A DNA stretch of 7,531 nucleotides from an uncultured Lachnospiraceae bacterium (lineage in GTDB: Bacteria > Bacillota > Clostridia > Lachnospirales > Lachnospiraceae): contig CAJUCK010000090.1 of assembly GCA_910585395.1 (NCBI GenBank), positions 1-7,531 on the forward strand, written 5' to 3'. Positions 1 through 4,706 of this stretch are shown here, piece after piece; position 1 is the stretch's first letter, and each line of letters begins with the position of its first letter. The notes beneath the pieces were generated by a model. That model saw only the letters and a program-made list of their open reading frames with translations, was not told the origin of the DNA and searched no databases. A program made the position numbers and the translations under genes.

Positions 1-437
1 ATTTTGTCCAGTTGACAAAGTTCTGCATCCAGAAAACGTCGGCGTTCAGAAGGACCGTTTTTTATGATATTCAGATCTTCCGGGGAAAAAAATACAATAT
101 TTAAAATTCCAAACAGTTCCGATGCTTTTTTTATCGGCACCTTATTTACAGCGATTCCTTTAGAACGGCTCTTTTTTATATGCATGTCAATCTGGTAATC
201 CAGACCGCCCTTCTCCACAACAGTTCTTATATGAGATTCTTCCTGGCCAAACTGAATCATTTCTTTATCTTTGCTGCCTTTATGGGATCTGGTAGTCCCA
301 CTTACATATACAGCTTCCAGAACATTGGTCTTTCCCTGGGCATTATCTCCATATAAAATATTTGTTCCTCTGTCAAATTCAAGTTTTAAATCATTGTAAT
401 TGCGGAAATTTTTAAGGGCAACAGATTTCAGAATCAT
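1..437 (-). CDS. recF: RecF, DNA replication/repair ATPase (partial, N-terminal 145 codons)
   Basis: Only the N-terminal part is present; the gene continues past the left edge. RecF is an SMC-like ABC ATPase that binds gapped DNA and, with RecO and RecR, loads RecA during recombinational repair. The reading frame begins MILKSVALKNFRNY, typical of the family. It has a Walker A loop GDNAQGKT at residues 30–37 and the conserved block FFSPEDLNIIK with RRRFLD at about 116–137. Full-length RecF is about 360 residues, so roughly 60% is missing. The ATG start at 437–435 overlaps the stop codon of the upstream S4-domain gene in an ATGA arrangement. No good ribosome binding site lies at normal spacing (a GGGGAGA lies about 16 nt upstream), so translation is probably coupled. 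Position downstream of dnaN matches the conserved origin cluster. Confidence 0.96.
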   Translation of the reverse strand, partial: MILKSVALKNFRNYNDLKLEFDRGTNILYGDNAQGKTNVLEAVYVSGTTRSHKGSKDKEMIQFGQEESHIRTVVEKGGLDYQIDMHIKKSRSKGIAVNKVPIKKASELFGILNIVFFSPEDLNIIKNGPSERRRFLDAELCQLDK

Positions 438-643
438 TTAATAATTATGATTGTCTCCCCATCAAAGGAAACAACATCTCCATCCACTAATTTTTTACCT
501 CGCTGAGTTTCTACCCTGCTGTTTACTTTTACAAGCCCATCTTTGATCACCATTTTAGCCATAACTCCAGATTCCACCAGGTTTGCCGCCTTCAAAGCCT
601 GACCAAGTTTAATATATTCATCTTTCAGTTTTATTTCCTGCAA
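434..643 (-). CDS. yaaA: S4-domain RNA-binding protein, YaaA/RlbA type
   Basis: A 69-residue protein made almost entirely of one S4 RNA-binding fold. It runs from IKLGQALKAANLVESG at about residues 11–26, through GLVKVN at 36–41 and RGKKLVDGDVV at 48–58, to a short hydrophobic C-terminus. The family sits between dnaN and recF in many Bacillota and is thought to bind ribosomal RNA; its role here is inferred from family and position. The start is set at TTG (643–641) because a strong AGGAGAGGT (659–651) ends 7 nt upstream. The longer frame from ATG at 667 would place that ribosome binding site inside the coding region and add 8 residues not expected for the family (the Bacillus homologue is about 71 residues). 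The stop overlaps the recF start by 4 nt. Confidence 0.9.
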   Translation of the reverse strand: MQEIKLKDEYIKLGQALKAANLVESGVMAKMVIKDGLVKVNSRVETQRGKKLVDGDVVSFDGETIIIIK

Positions 644-650
644 AGCTAAC

Positions 651-659
651 ACCTCTCCT
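651..659 (-). promoter_or_regulatory. Ribosome binding site deciding the TTG start of the S4-domain gene
   Basis: On the minus strand the site reads AGGAGAGGT, followed by 7 nt and then TTG at 643–641. It lies within the longer frame that begins at ATG 667 and is the main argument for rejecting that start. Confidence 0.8.
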
Positions 660-678
660 GAATACATTTATGATGAAA

Positions 679-1803
679 CTAATTTGTTGCTGCATTAAAA
701 TTTACCGGAAGAATGAGATAAATAAATTTCTCATTGTCATCCTTTATAAAACAAGGAGCTTTTGGATTAACCATATATAGTACCACTTCTTCTTCATCTA
801 TCACACGGAGTGCATCAATGAAAAATTTAGGATTAAATCCAATCATAATATCTTTTCCTTCCTTCTGGATATCGATATCTTCATTCATAGATCCAATGAA
901 AGAATTGATCTTAAGCTCCATATTTCCTTCAGTTACATTCATAATAATTGGTTTCTTTTCGCCTTCTTTGACCAAAAGAGTGGCGCGGTCAATACAATCT
1001 AATAATTCTCTTTTATTCATTTTAATTTTAGTTTCATAATCAGAAGACAGCATTTGTTCGATCTTAAAATATTCTCCCTCAATCAAACGCGATACCACAG
1101 TCGTTCGGTCAAATTCAAATACAATATGATTCTCTGTAAAAAACATGTCTACAAACTCATTAGAATCTCCTGGAAGAATTTTACTTACTTCCTGAAGCGT
1201 TTTTCCAGGCACCACAACCTTGTGGTCTCCATAAACTTCTCTCAGCTCAATATTTCTGATAGAGATACGGTGACCGTCCAGAGAAACTACTTTCAATTTA
1301 TTTTCATTGATTTCAAATAGTTCTCCTGTCATCAGTTTGTTGTTATCGTTGTCTGAAATGGAAAAAATAGTCTGACGAATTACCTCTTTTAATGTAAACT
1401 GTGAAAGAATAACGGGCTGGTTTCTTTCTATATAGGGAAGGTAAGAGAAATCTTCTCCTGATTTACCTATAATATTAAATTTAGCCTTCTCACAAGTAAT
1501 CACTGATTTAAAAGATTCGTCTGTCTCGATTGTAACATCACTGTCTGGCAGTTTTCTTACAATTTCAGAGAAAATCTTTGCATCTAACGCAATACTTCCC
1601 CGTTCTATAATAGTACCTTGTATTCTGGTTTCAATTCCAAGCTCCATGTCATTAGCTGTCAGTTTAAGTTCATCTTTTGTAGATGCATCGGATGCATCTA
1701 TTAGAATACATTCCAGAATCGCCATGGTAGTTCTGGATGGTACAGCTTTTGAAACGATATTTACTCCGTGCAAAAGGTCCGATTTCTGACATATGATTTT
1801 CAT
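679..1803 (-). CDS. dnaN: DNA polymerase III beta subunit (sliding clamp)
   Basis: A 374-residue protein, the usual length for the clamp. DnaN dimerises into a ring that encircles DNA and tethers the replicative polymerase and other enzymes. Three clamp domains of about 120 residues each are expected. Visible landmarks are the N-terminus MKIICQKSDLLHGVNIVSKA, VVSLDGHRIS at 172–181 (the family's DGHR motif), VVSRLIEGEY at 236–245, GFNPKFFIDAL at 322–332 and the C-terminal IYLILPV at 361–367. The last is part of the pocket that binds clamp-interacting peptides. Seven residues (NFNAATN) follow LPV, slightly more than in many clamps. The ATG at 1803 is preceded by AGGAAGGAG (1823–1815) at 11 nt. 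It lies downstream of dnaA, with a 198-bp spacer that also carries DnaA boxes, and 35 nt upstream of the S4-domain gene. Confidence 0.98.
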   Translation of the reverse strand: MKIICQKSDLLHGVNIVSKAVPSRTTMAILECILIDASDASTKDELKLTANDMELGIETRIQGTIIERGSIALDAKIFSEIVRKLPDSDVTIETDESFKSVITCEKAKFNIIGKSGEDFSYLPYIERNQPVILSQFTLKEVIRQTIFSISDNDNNKLMTGELFEINENKLKVVSLDGHRISIRNIELREVYGDHKVVVPGKTLQEVSKILPGDSNEFVDMFFTENHIVFEFDRTTVVSRLIEGEYFKIEQMLSSDYETKIKMNKRELLDCIDRATLLVKEGEKKPIIMNVTEGNMELKINSFIGSMNEDIDIQKEGKDIMIGFNPKFFIDALRVIDEEEVVLYMVNPKAPCFIKDDNEKFIYLILPVNFNAATN

Positions 1804-1883
1804 GTTGTAAATTTCTCCTTCCTGAGCTTAAACAAAGATTTATGATAAGAAATTCGTAGTCTTCATCGTAAGGCATGTTTATA

Positions 1884-1892
1884 TGTGAATAA
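1884..1892 (-). promoter_or_regulatory. DnaA box (TTATTCACA)
   Basis: Exact match to TTATNCACA on the minus strand, in the dnaA–dnaN spacer, about 80 bp upstream of the dnaN start codon. Confidence 0.7.
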
Positions 1893-1898
1893 GTCCTG

Positions 1899-1927
1899 GA
1901 AGCCTTATTTTAAGAGGTTTTGGCTTC
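1899..1927. repeat. Imperfect hairpin in dnaA–dnaN spacer
   Basis: GAAGCC (1899–1904) and GGCTTC (1922–1927) form a 6-bp stem with a 17-nt AT-rich loop. On the minus strand, the direction of dnaA transcription, no U-tract follows, so it is not a convincing dnaA terminator. It may be chance or a structural element of the origin. Confidence 0.35.
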
Positions 1928-1951
1928 TTTATGCTTATGTATAACCATGTG

Positions 1952-1968
1952 GATTTCATCTTGAAATC
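1952..1968. repeat. Short perfect hairpin between the two spacer DnaA boxes
   Basis: GATTTCA, a 3-nt TCT loop, then TGAAATC give a perfect 7-bp inverted repeat. It lies 12 bp from the DnaA box at 1981–1989. It could be a protein-binding operator or a small cruciform; no function is known to me. Confidence 0.5.
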
Positions 1969-1980
1969 TACGGGACAGGC

Positions 1981-1989
1981 TGTGAATAA
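1981..1989 (-). promoter_or_regulatory. DnaA box (TTATTCACA), adjacent to the dnaA stop
   Basis: Exact match to TTATNCACA on the minus strand, 12 bp after the dnaA stop codon, and followed on that strand by a GC-rich decamer. Confidence 0.7.
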
Positions 1990-2001
1990 CTTCATCTTAA
2001 T

Positions 2002-3354
2002 TTAATTTGGGTTAATCTTCTTTTTAATTGTTTCAATCAGATGGTGAAAATTTTCATCTTTGTCATACTCTGTGGTAACCTTACGGATTCCATAGATAAT
2101 TGTAGAGTGGTCTCTTCCTCCCAGCAGTGCACCTATTGTATCAAGTGGAGTAGAAGTCATATTTTTACATAAGTACATAGCAATTTGACGTGGTTTTGCA
2201 ATATCGTTGCTTCTGGTTTTGGAGATCATCTGATCTGTAGAAATATTAAAATGTTCTGCAACAATCTCAATGACAAGCTGAGGTGTAATTTCTCTTGGCT
2301 TGTCTGGTGAAATTATATTCTGAAGTTCCTGAACGGCCACTTCCATAGTAATTTCTGTATGTTCCAGGTTGGAAAATGCAAGCAGTTTATTCAATGCTCC
2401 TTCCAGTTCACGAATATTGGATTTAATGTTGGTTGCAATGTAGTCTAAGATCTGATCGTCCAGCCGGAATCCATCCATTTCTTCTTTGCGGCGCAGGATT
2501 GCCATTCTGGTCTCATAATCAGGATATCCTACGTCTGCCAGGAGCCCCCATTCAAACCGGGAACGAATACGTTCTTCTAATGTTTCCATTTCTTTTGGCG
2601 GTTTGTCAGAAGAAAGAATAATTTGTTTTCCGGCAGAATGAAGTACATTAAATGTATGGAAAAATTCTTCCTGTGTACTCTCTTTACCTATGATAAACTG
2701 CACGTCGTCAATCATGAGAACATCTACCGTACGGTATTTTTCACGAAGTTTTGTCATTGCTGAAGCATTACCATTACGGATAGAATCAATAACTTCGTTG
2801 GTAAACTCCTCAGAGGTAACATAGAGAACTTTTTTGTCCGGTTTCTGCTGTAGAATAAAATGTCCAATAGACTGCATTAAATGGGTTTTACCCAGCCCTG
2901 GACCTCCATAAATATAAAGAGGGTTGTATACTTCTCCAGGAGATTCTGATACAGCGAGGCTGGCAGCATGGGCAAATTTATTGTTTTTGCCTACTACAAA
3001 AGTATCAAAGGTGTAGTTAGGGTTCAAATTAGTATTTTCAGAACCCGTCATAAATTCGGGATTCTTGCTCTTAAAGGGTTTAATTTTATCAGTCTGTTCC
3101 TGAAGAATAAATTCAATTTCGTAATCTTCACCTGTAATCTCTGCGACCGCTACTCTTATAGGAATTGCATATTTTTTAGCAATATAATTTAATGCCATCT
3201 GATGTTCAGATGGAACCATAATATAAAGCTTTGAATTTTCCACATTATATACGCTCAATGGTTTCAGCCAGGTATTAAAAGAAACGTCTGTGAGTTCGTG
3301 TTCTTCTTTTACAGTTCTGAGTATTTCATCCCATTTTTTTAAAATAAGTTCCAT
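2002..3354 (-). CDS. dnaA: Chromosomal replication initiator DnaA
   Basis: A 450-residue AAA+ protein that binds DnaA boxes, oligomerises on ATP, melts the origin and recruits the helicase loader. Domain I spans about 1–80 (ELTDVSFNTWLKPLSVY at 20–36), followed by a short linker to about 112. The AAA+ core has Walker A GGPGLGKT at 150–157, Walker B VLMIDDVQF at 212–220, sensor 1 ILSSDKPP at 246–253 and the arginine-finger segment RIRSRFEWGL at 262–271. Domain IV is the helix-turn-helix DNA reader, with KPRQIAMYL at 387–395 and the signature GGRDHSTIIYG at 412–422. All key residues are intact. The start is ATG at 3354–3352 because GGAGA lies a few nt upstream and the protein then begins MELILKKWDEIL as expected. 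An in-frame ATG at 3444 would add 30 residues unlike DnaA. Two promoters and several DnaA boxes upstream suggest autoregulation. Confidence 0.98.
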   Translation of the reverse strand: MELILKKWDEILRTVKEEHELTDVSFNTWLKPLSVYNVENSKLYIMVPSEHQMALNYIAKKYAIPIRVAVAEITGEDYEIEFILQEQTDKIKPFKSKNPEFMTGSENTNLNPNYTFDTFVVGKNNKFAHAASLAVSESPGEVYNPLYIYGGPGLGKTHLMQSIGHFILQQKPDKKVLYVTSEEFTNEVIDSIRNGNASAMTKLREKYRTVDVLMIDDVQFIIGKESTQEEFFHTFNVLHSAGKQIILSSDKPPKEMETLEERIRSRFEWGLLADVGYPDYETRMAILRRKEEMDGFRLDDQILDYIATNIKSNIRELEGALNKLLAFSNLEHTEITMEVAVQELQNIISPDKPREITPQLVIEIVAEHFNISTDQMISKTRSNDIAKPRQIAMYLCKNMTSTPLDTIGALLGGRDHSTIIYGIRKVTTEYDKDENFHHLIETIKKKINPN

Positions 3355-3432
3355 ATGTTTCTCCAAGTAAAATGCCGTTTGTCCTGCAATTAAGGTACAA
3401 CTTCCTATGCTATTCATAGTCTTCCATAATCT

Positions 3433-3461
3433 ATAATAACGCAAATGTCTTAAATAATCAA
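3433..3461 (-). promoter_or_regulatory. Candidate proximal dnaA promoter (P2)
   Basis: On the minus strand, −35 TTGATT (3461–3456), a 17-bp spacer and −10 TATTAT (3438–3433). The −35 has two mismatches from the sigma-A consensus and the −10 has one. Transcription would begin near 3426, giving a leader of about 70 nt. A 12-bp palindrome ATAAAATTTTAT (3461–3472) overlaps the upstream edge of the −35. Confidence 0.5.
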
Positions 3462-3532
3462 TAAAATTTTATAATTGTGGATTTTTAAACAAAATGTGTT
3501 ATAAACATATCTACAATAGAAAATTTCCTGTG

Positions 3533-3561
3533 ATTATCAAATATTTTAGGAGAGTTGACAA
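3533..3561 (-). promoter_or_regulatory. Candidate distal dnaA promoter (P1)
   Basis: On the minus strand, −35 TTGTCA (3561–3556), a 17-bp spacer and −10 GATAAT (3538–3533), each one mismatch from consensus. The start would be near 3526, giving a leader of roughly 170 nt. The DnaA-box inverted repeat begins 20 bp upstream of the −35, well placed for DnaA to modulate this promoter. Confidence 0.6.
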
Positions 3562-3585
3562 GATAGGGGAGTAAATATCAAAAAC

Positions 3586-3594
3586 TTTTCCACA
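3586..3594 (+). promoter_or_regulatory. Weak DnaA box (TTTTCCACA), left arm of the inverted repeat
   Basis: One mismatch (position 3) to TTATNCACA. It lies 11 bp before the consensus box at 3597 and is mirrored exactly in the right arm. Confidence 0.5.
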
Positions 3595-3596
3595 AG

Positions 3597-3605
3597 TTAT
3601 CCACA
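3597..3605 (+). promoter_or_regulatory. DnaA box (TTATCCACA), left arm of the inverted repeat
   Basis: Exact high-affinity DnaA box sequence on the plus strand. Confidence 0.85.
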
Positions 3606-3628
3606 TTTTCTTGATAACTTTATTTGTA

Positions 3629-3646
3629 AGTGGATAATGTGGATAA
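3629..3646 (-). promoter_or_regulatory. Two abutting DnaA boxes
   Basis: TTATCCACA on the minus strand at 3646–3638 is directly followed by TTATCCACT at 3637–3629, which has one mismatch in the last position. There is no base between the two 9-mers. The first is in the right arm of the inverted repeat and the second extends into its loop. Confidence 0.75.
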
Positions 3647-3648
3647 CT

Positions 3649-3657
3649 TGTGGAAAA
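3649..3657 (-). promoter_or_regulatory. Weak DnaA box (TTTTCCACA), right arm of the inverted repeat
   Basis: One-mismatch box on the minus strand, the mirror of the one at 3586–3594. Its start is 11 bp from that of the consensus box at 3638–3646. Confidence 0.5.
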
Positions 3658-3688
3658 GTTTTGTTTCTTCCTTATTAATATATAGTTT

Positions 3689-3697
3689 TGTGAATAA
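3689..3697 (-). promoter_or_regulatory. DnaA box (TTATTCACA)
   Basis: Exact consensus on the minus strand. It abuts a degenerate second copy (CTTTCCACA, 3706–3698, two mismatches), echoing the abutting pair at 3629–3646. Confidence 0.75.
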
Positions 3698-3708
3698 TGT
3701 GGAAAGGG

Positions 3709-3737
3709 AAAAAATTTAAAAAATCCAAAAAAAATTT
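3709..3737. other. Phased A-tracts, candidate bent or easily unwound DNA
   Basis: Three A-tracts start at 3709 (A6T3), 3718 (A6) and 3727 (A8T3), exactly 9 nt apart. They lead into a one-mismatch DnaA box TTATCCAGA at 3736–3744. A-tracts repeated near the helical period curve DNA, and such AT-rich runs beside DnaA boxes are typical of unwinding elements. That role is inferred. Confidence 0.5.
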
Positions 3738-3830
3738 ATCCAGAAAATATTAACATTGTGGAAATGAGTGTGGATTTTCTGTGAAAAGAGGTGGATTCTG
3801 CTTTTTGACACTAAAAATATTCCAAAAAGC

Positions 3831-3858
3831 TTGACTTAAGGGGATTTTTTGTTATAAT
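3831..3858 (+). promoter_or_regulatory. rpmH promoter
   Basis: −35 TTGACT (3831–3836), a 16-bp spacer and a perfect −10 TATAAT (3853–3858). TG at the extended −10 position (TGT before TATAAT) strengthens it. Transcription should start near 3865, about 33 nt before rpmH. It is the best promoter in the window, as expected for a ribosomal protein gene, and probably drives the rightward operon. Confidence 0.85.
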
Positions 3859-3897
3859 AAAACATGATGTTTTTTAGCGCAGAGGAGGTGGATACCC

Positions 3898-4032
3898 ATG
3901 AAAATGACATTTCAGCCAAAAAAGAGATCAAGATCCAAAGTTCACGGATTCAGAAAAAGAATGAGCAGCAAAGGTGGAAGAAAAGTTTTAGCTGCAAGAA
4001 GATTAAAAGGAAGAAAAAAATTATCAGCTTAG
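3898..4032 (+). CDS. rpmH: 50S ribosomal protein L34
   Basis: A 44-residue, highly basic protein beginning MKMTFQPKKRSRSKVHGFR and ending RRLKGRKKLSA, a full match to the L34 pattern in both length and composition. L34 is a small component of the large ribosomal subunit. The ATG at 3898 follows a near-ideal AGGAGGTG (3883–3890) by 7 nt. It is the first gene of the rightward operon, immediately downstream of the strongest promoter in the window, and is divergent from dnaA across the origin. A terminator-like hairpin overlaps its stop codon, which may reduce expression of the downstream genes relative to L34. Confidence 0.98.
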   Translation: MKMTFQPKKRSRSKVHGFRKRMSSKGGRKVLAARRLKGRKKLSA

Positions 4033-4059
4033 GCCACAGCTTTTGTGGTCTTTCTTCTT
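4032..4059 (+). terminator. Terminator-like hairpin after rpmH (probable partial terminator)
   Basis: GGCCACA (4032–4038) pairs with TGTGGTC (4044–4050), including one G·T pair, around a 5-nt loop. It is followed by the pyrimidine run TTTCTTCTT. The stem starts at the last base of the rpmH stop codon. No clear promoter was found between it and rnpA, so it probably attenuates rather than ends transcription. Confidence 0.6.
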
Positions 4060-4098
4060 AAGGTTCAAAGATAATTAGAATGTACAGGAAAAATTTAT

Positions 4099-4446
4099 AT
4101 GAAATTTTCAGAATCATTGAAGAAGAATAGTTATTTTCAGAATGTATATAGGAACGGTAAGTCTTATGCAAACCGTTTTTTTGTTATGTATGTTCTGGAA
4201 AATAATCTGGGAATAAATAGATTAGGAATATCAGTCAGCAAAAAAGTAGGAAACAGCGTTATCAGACATCATATAACCAGATTAGTAAGAGAATCATATA
4301 GACTGCAGGAAGAAATGTTCAATAGTGGTTTGGATATTGTAGTCATAGCAAGAGTGTCAGCAAAAAGTGTTTCTTATCATGAGACAGAAAAAGCGATCCT
4401 GCACCTTGGAAATCTTCATCATATTTTGAAAAATCAGGTAACATAA
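4099..4446 (+). CDS. rnpA: Ribonuclease P protein component
   Basis: A 115-residue basic protein, the usual size for RnpA, which binds the catalytic RNA subunit and helps remove the 5' leader from pre-tRNAs. Seen are the N-terminal SLKKNSYFQNVYRNGKSY (about 6–23), the strand RLGISVSKKVGNSVIRHHITRLVRES (about 41–66) and a C-terminal helix region. The family RNR motif (as in VGNAVxRNRxKR) reads R56-H57-H58 here, so the Asn and second Arg are both replaced, although flanking R61 and R64 are kept. The ATG at 4099 has a modest AGGA (4086–4089) 9 nt upstream. It lies 66 nt after rpmH and 32 nt before yidD, in the conserved rpmH–rnpA–yidD–yidC order. Confidence 0.95.
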   Translation: MKFSESLKKNSYFQNVYRNGKSYANRFFVMYVLENNLGINRLGISVSKKVGNSVIRHHITRLVRESYRLQEEMFNSGLDIVVIARVSAKSVSYHETEKAILHLGNLHHILKNQVT

Positions 4447-4478
4447 AATTTTATGCTCAGAAAAGAAGATGGAATGTT

Positions 4479-4688
4479 TTGAAAAGAATATTAATTGCTT
4501 TAATTAAGCTGTATAGAAAATATTTTTCACCTTATAAGACAACGAAGTGTCCTTATTATCCTACCTGTTCCACATATGGTCTGGAGGCAATTGAGAAATA
4601 TGGGGCATTAAAAGGATCTCTGTTAGCAGGATGGCGGGTTTTGAGATGTAATCCTTTTTCAAAAGGTGGATATGATCCCGTTCCATAA
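4479..4688 (+). CDS. yidD: Membrane protein insertion efficiency factor YidD
   Basis: A 69-residue protein with the complete YidD signature: an amphipathic N-terminus (MKRILIALIKLYRKYFSP), CPYYPTCSTYGLEAIEKYG at 24–42, and a C-terminus of RCNPFSKGGYDPVP at 56–69. The family helps membrane proteins insert and is normally encoded between rnpA and yidC, as here. Three cysteines (C24, C30, C57) match the conserved set. The start is TTG at 4479: no in-frame ATG lies between the rnpA stop and the conserved N-terminus, and the protein aligns with family members from this codon. The upstream ribosome binding site is weak (purine-rich AGAAGATGGA ending 4 nt before the start). The gap to rnpA is 32 nt and to yidC 18 nt. 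Confidence 0.94.
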   Translation: MKRILIALIKLYRKYFSPYKTTKCPYYPTCSTYGLEAIEKYGALKGSLLAGWRVLRCNPFSKGGYDPVP

Positions 4689-4691
4689 TTT

Positions 4692-4697
4692 AGGAGG
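4692..4697 (+). promoter_or_regulatory. Ribosome binding site deciding the TTG start of yidC
   Basis: A perfect AGGAGG ends 9 nt before TTG at 4707. No in-frame ATG is nearby; the next is at codon 25, inside the conserved N-terminal region. Confidence 0.8.
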
Positions 4698-4706
4698 TTT
4701 ATCAAA

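Larger units (their letters stand above)
1804..2001. other. dnaA–dnaN spacer, probable second lobe of a bipartite oriC
   Basis: No gene is seen here. The 198-bp spacer contains two DnaA boxes matching the minus-strand consensus TTATNCACA exactly: TTATTCACA at 1892–1884 and at 1989–1981. A one-mismatch TTATACATA lies at 1944–1936. Between them are a 7-bp hairpin (1952–1968) and a 6-bp inverted repeat (1899–1927). In Bacillus subtilis and several other Bacillota, oriC is split into clusters upstream and downstream of dnaA, with unwinding beside the downstream cluster. The arrangement here fits that, but the unwinding site is not located by sequence alone. A GC-rich GCCTGTCCCG directly follows the box nearest dnaA (read on the dnaA strand), but I could not identify a convincing run of DnaA-trio motifs. 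A dnaN promoter may lie here but none is clear. Confidence 0.65.
3581..3662. repeat. Perfect 27-bp inverted repeat with paired DnaA boxes in each arm
   Basis: The left arm (3581–3607) and right arm (3636–3662) are exact reverse complements over 27 bp, separated by a 28-nt loop. Each arm holds a consensus DnaA box (TTATCCACA at 3597–3605; its complement at 3638–3646). Each arm also holds a one-mismatch box TTTTCCACA (3586–3594; complement at 3649–3657), offset by 11 bp, about one helical turn. The symmetric layout places four DnaA sites as two inverted pairs. Confidence 0.9.
3355..3897. other. oriC: Origin of replication region (oriC), dnaA–rpmH intergenic
   Basis: A 543-bp gene-free, strongly AT-rich interval between divergently transcribed dnaA and rpmH, the standard place for oriC in Bacillota. 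It contains three DnaA boxes that match the TTATNCACA consensus exactly (3597–3605, 3638–3646, 3689–3697) and a one-mismatch box abutting one of them (3629–3637). It also holds a long perfect inverted repeat (3581–3662), phased A-tracts (3709–3737), and degenerate box-like GTGGA motifs up to about 3795. Two dnaA promoters occupy the left end and the rpmH promoter the right end. Gene orientation diverges from this interval on both sides, supporting bidirectional replication from here. The exact unwinding point is not determined. Confidence 0.88.

Noticed and set aside
644..667. Longer start for the S4-domain gene at ATG 667
   Set aside because: It would put the strong AGGAGAGGT inside the coding sequence, and the added residues do not fit the family length.
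734..1320. Two plus-strand open frames (about 100 and 88 codons) inside dnaN
   Set aside because: They are antisense to a well-supported gene, have low-complexity hydrophobic or basic composition, and lie on the opposite strand without their own promoter or ribosome binding site.
1670..1876. A 68-codon minus-strand frame spanning the dnaN start and the spacer
   Set aside because: It overlaps dnaN in another frame, has no family resemblance, and its start is not preceded by a convincing ribosome binding site.
3355..3444. DnaA starting at ATG 3444 (30 extra residues)
   Set aside because: The extension does not resemble DnaA, overlaps the −10 of the proximal promoter, and lacks a good ribosome binding site. 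ATG at 3354 has one and gives the standard N-terminus.
3476..3484. Further DnaA-box-like motifs (TGTGGATTT here; similar at 3757–3765, 3769–3777, 3780–3788; TTATAAACA at 3499–3507)
   Set aside because: One or two mismatches from TTATNCACA in a very AT-rich region where such matches arise by chance; not called individually.
3556..3561. TTGTCAA near the dnaA promoter as a possible Spo0A-box
   Set aside because: It is better explained as the −35 of P1, and a single loose match to the Spo0A consensus is too weak.
3800..3830. GCTTTTT/AAAAAGC inverted repeat upstream of rpmH as a terminator
   Set aside because: Seven pairs, mostly A·T, with a 17-nt loop and no U-tract; it is probably incidental to the AT-rich context.
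3864..4061. A 65-codon plus-strand frame overlapping rpmH
   Set aside because: It is the out-of-frame shadow of L34, which has the strong ribosome binding site and a clear family match.
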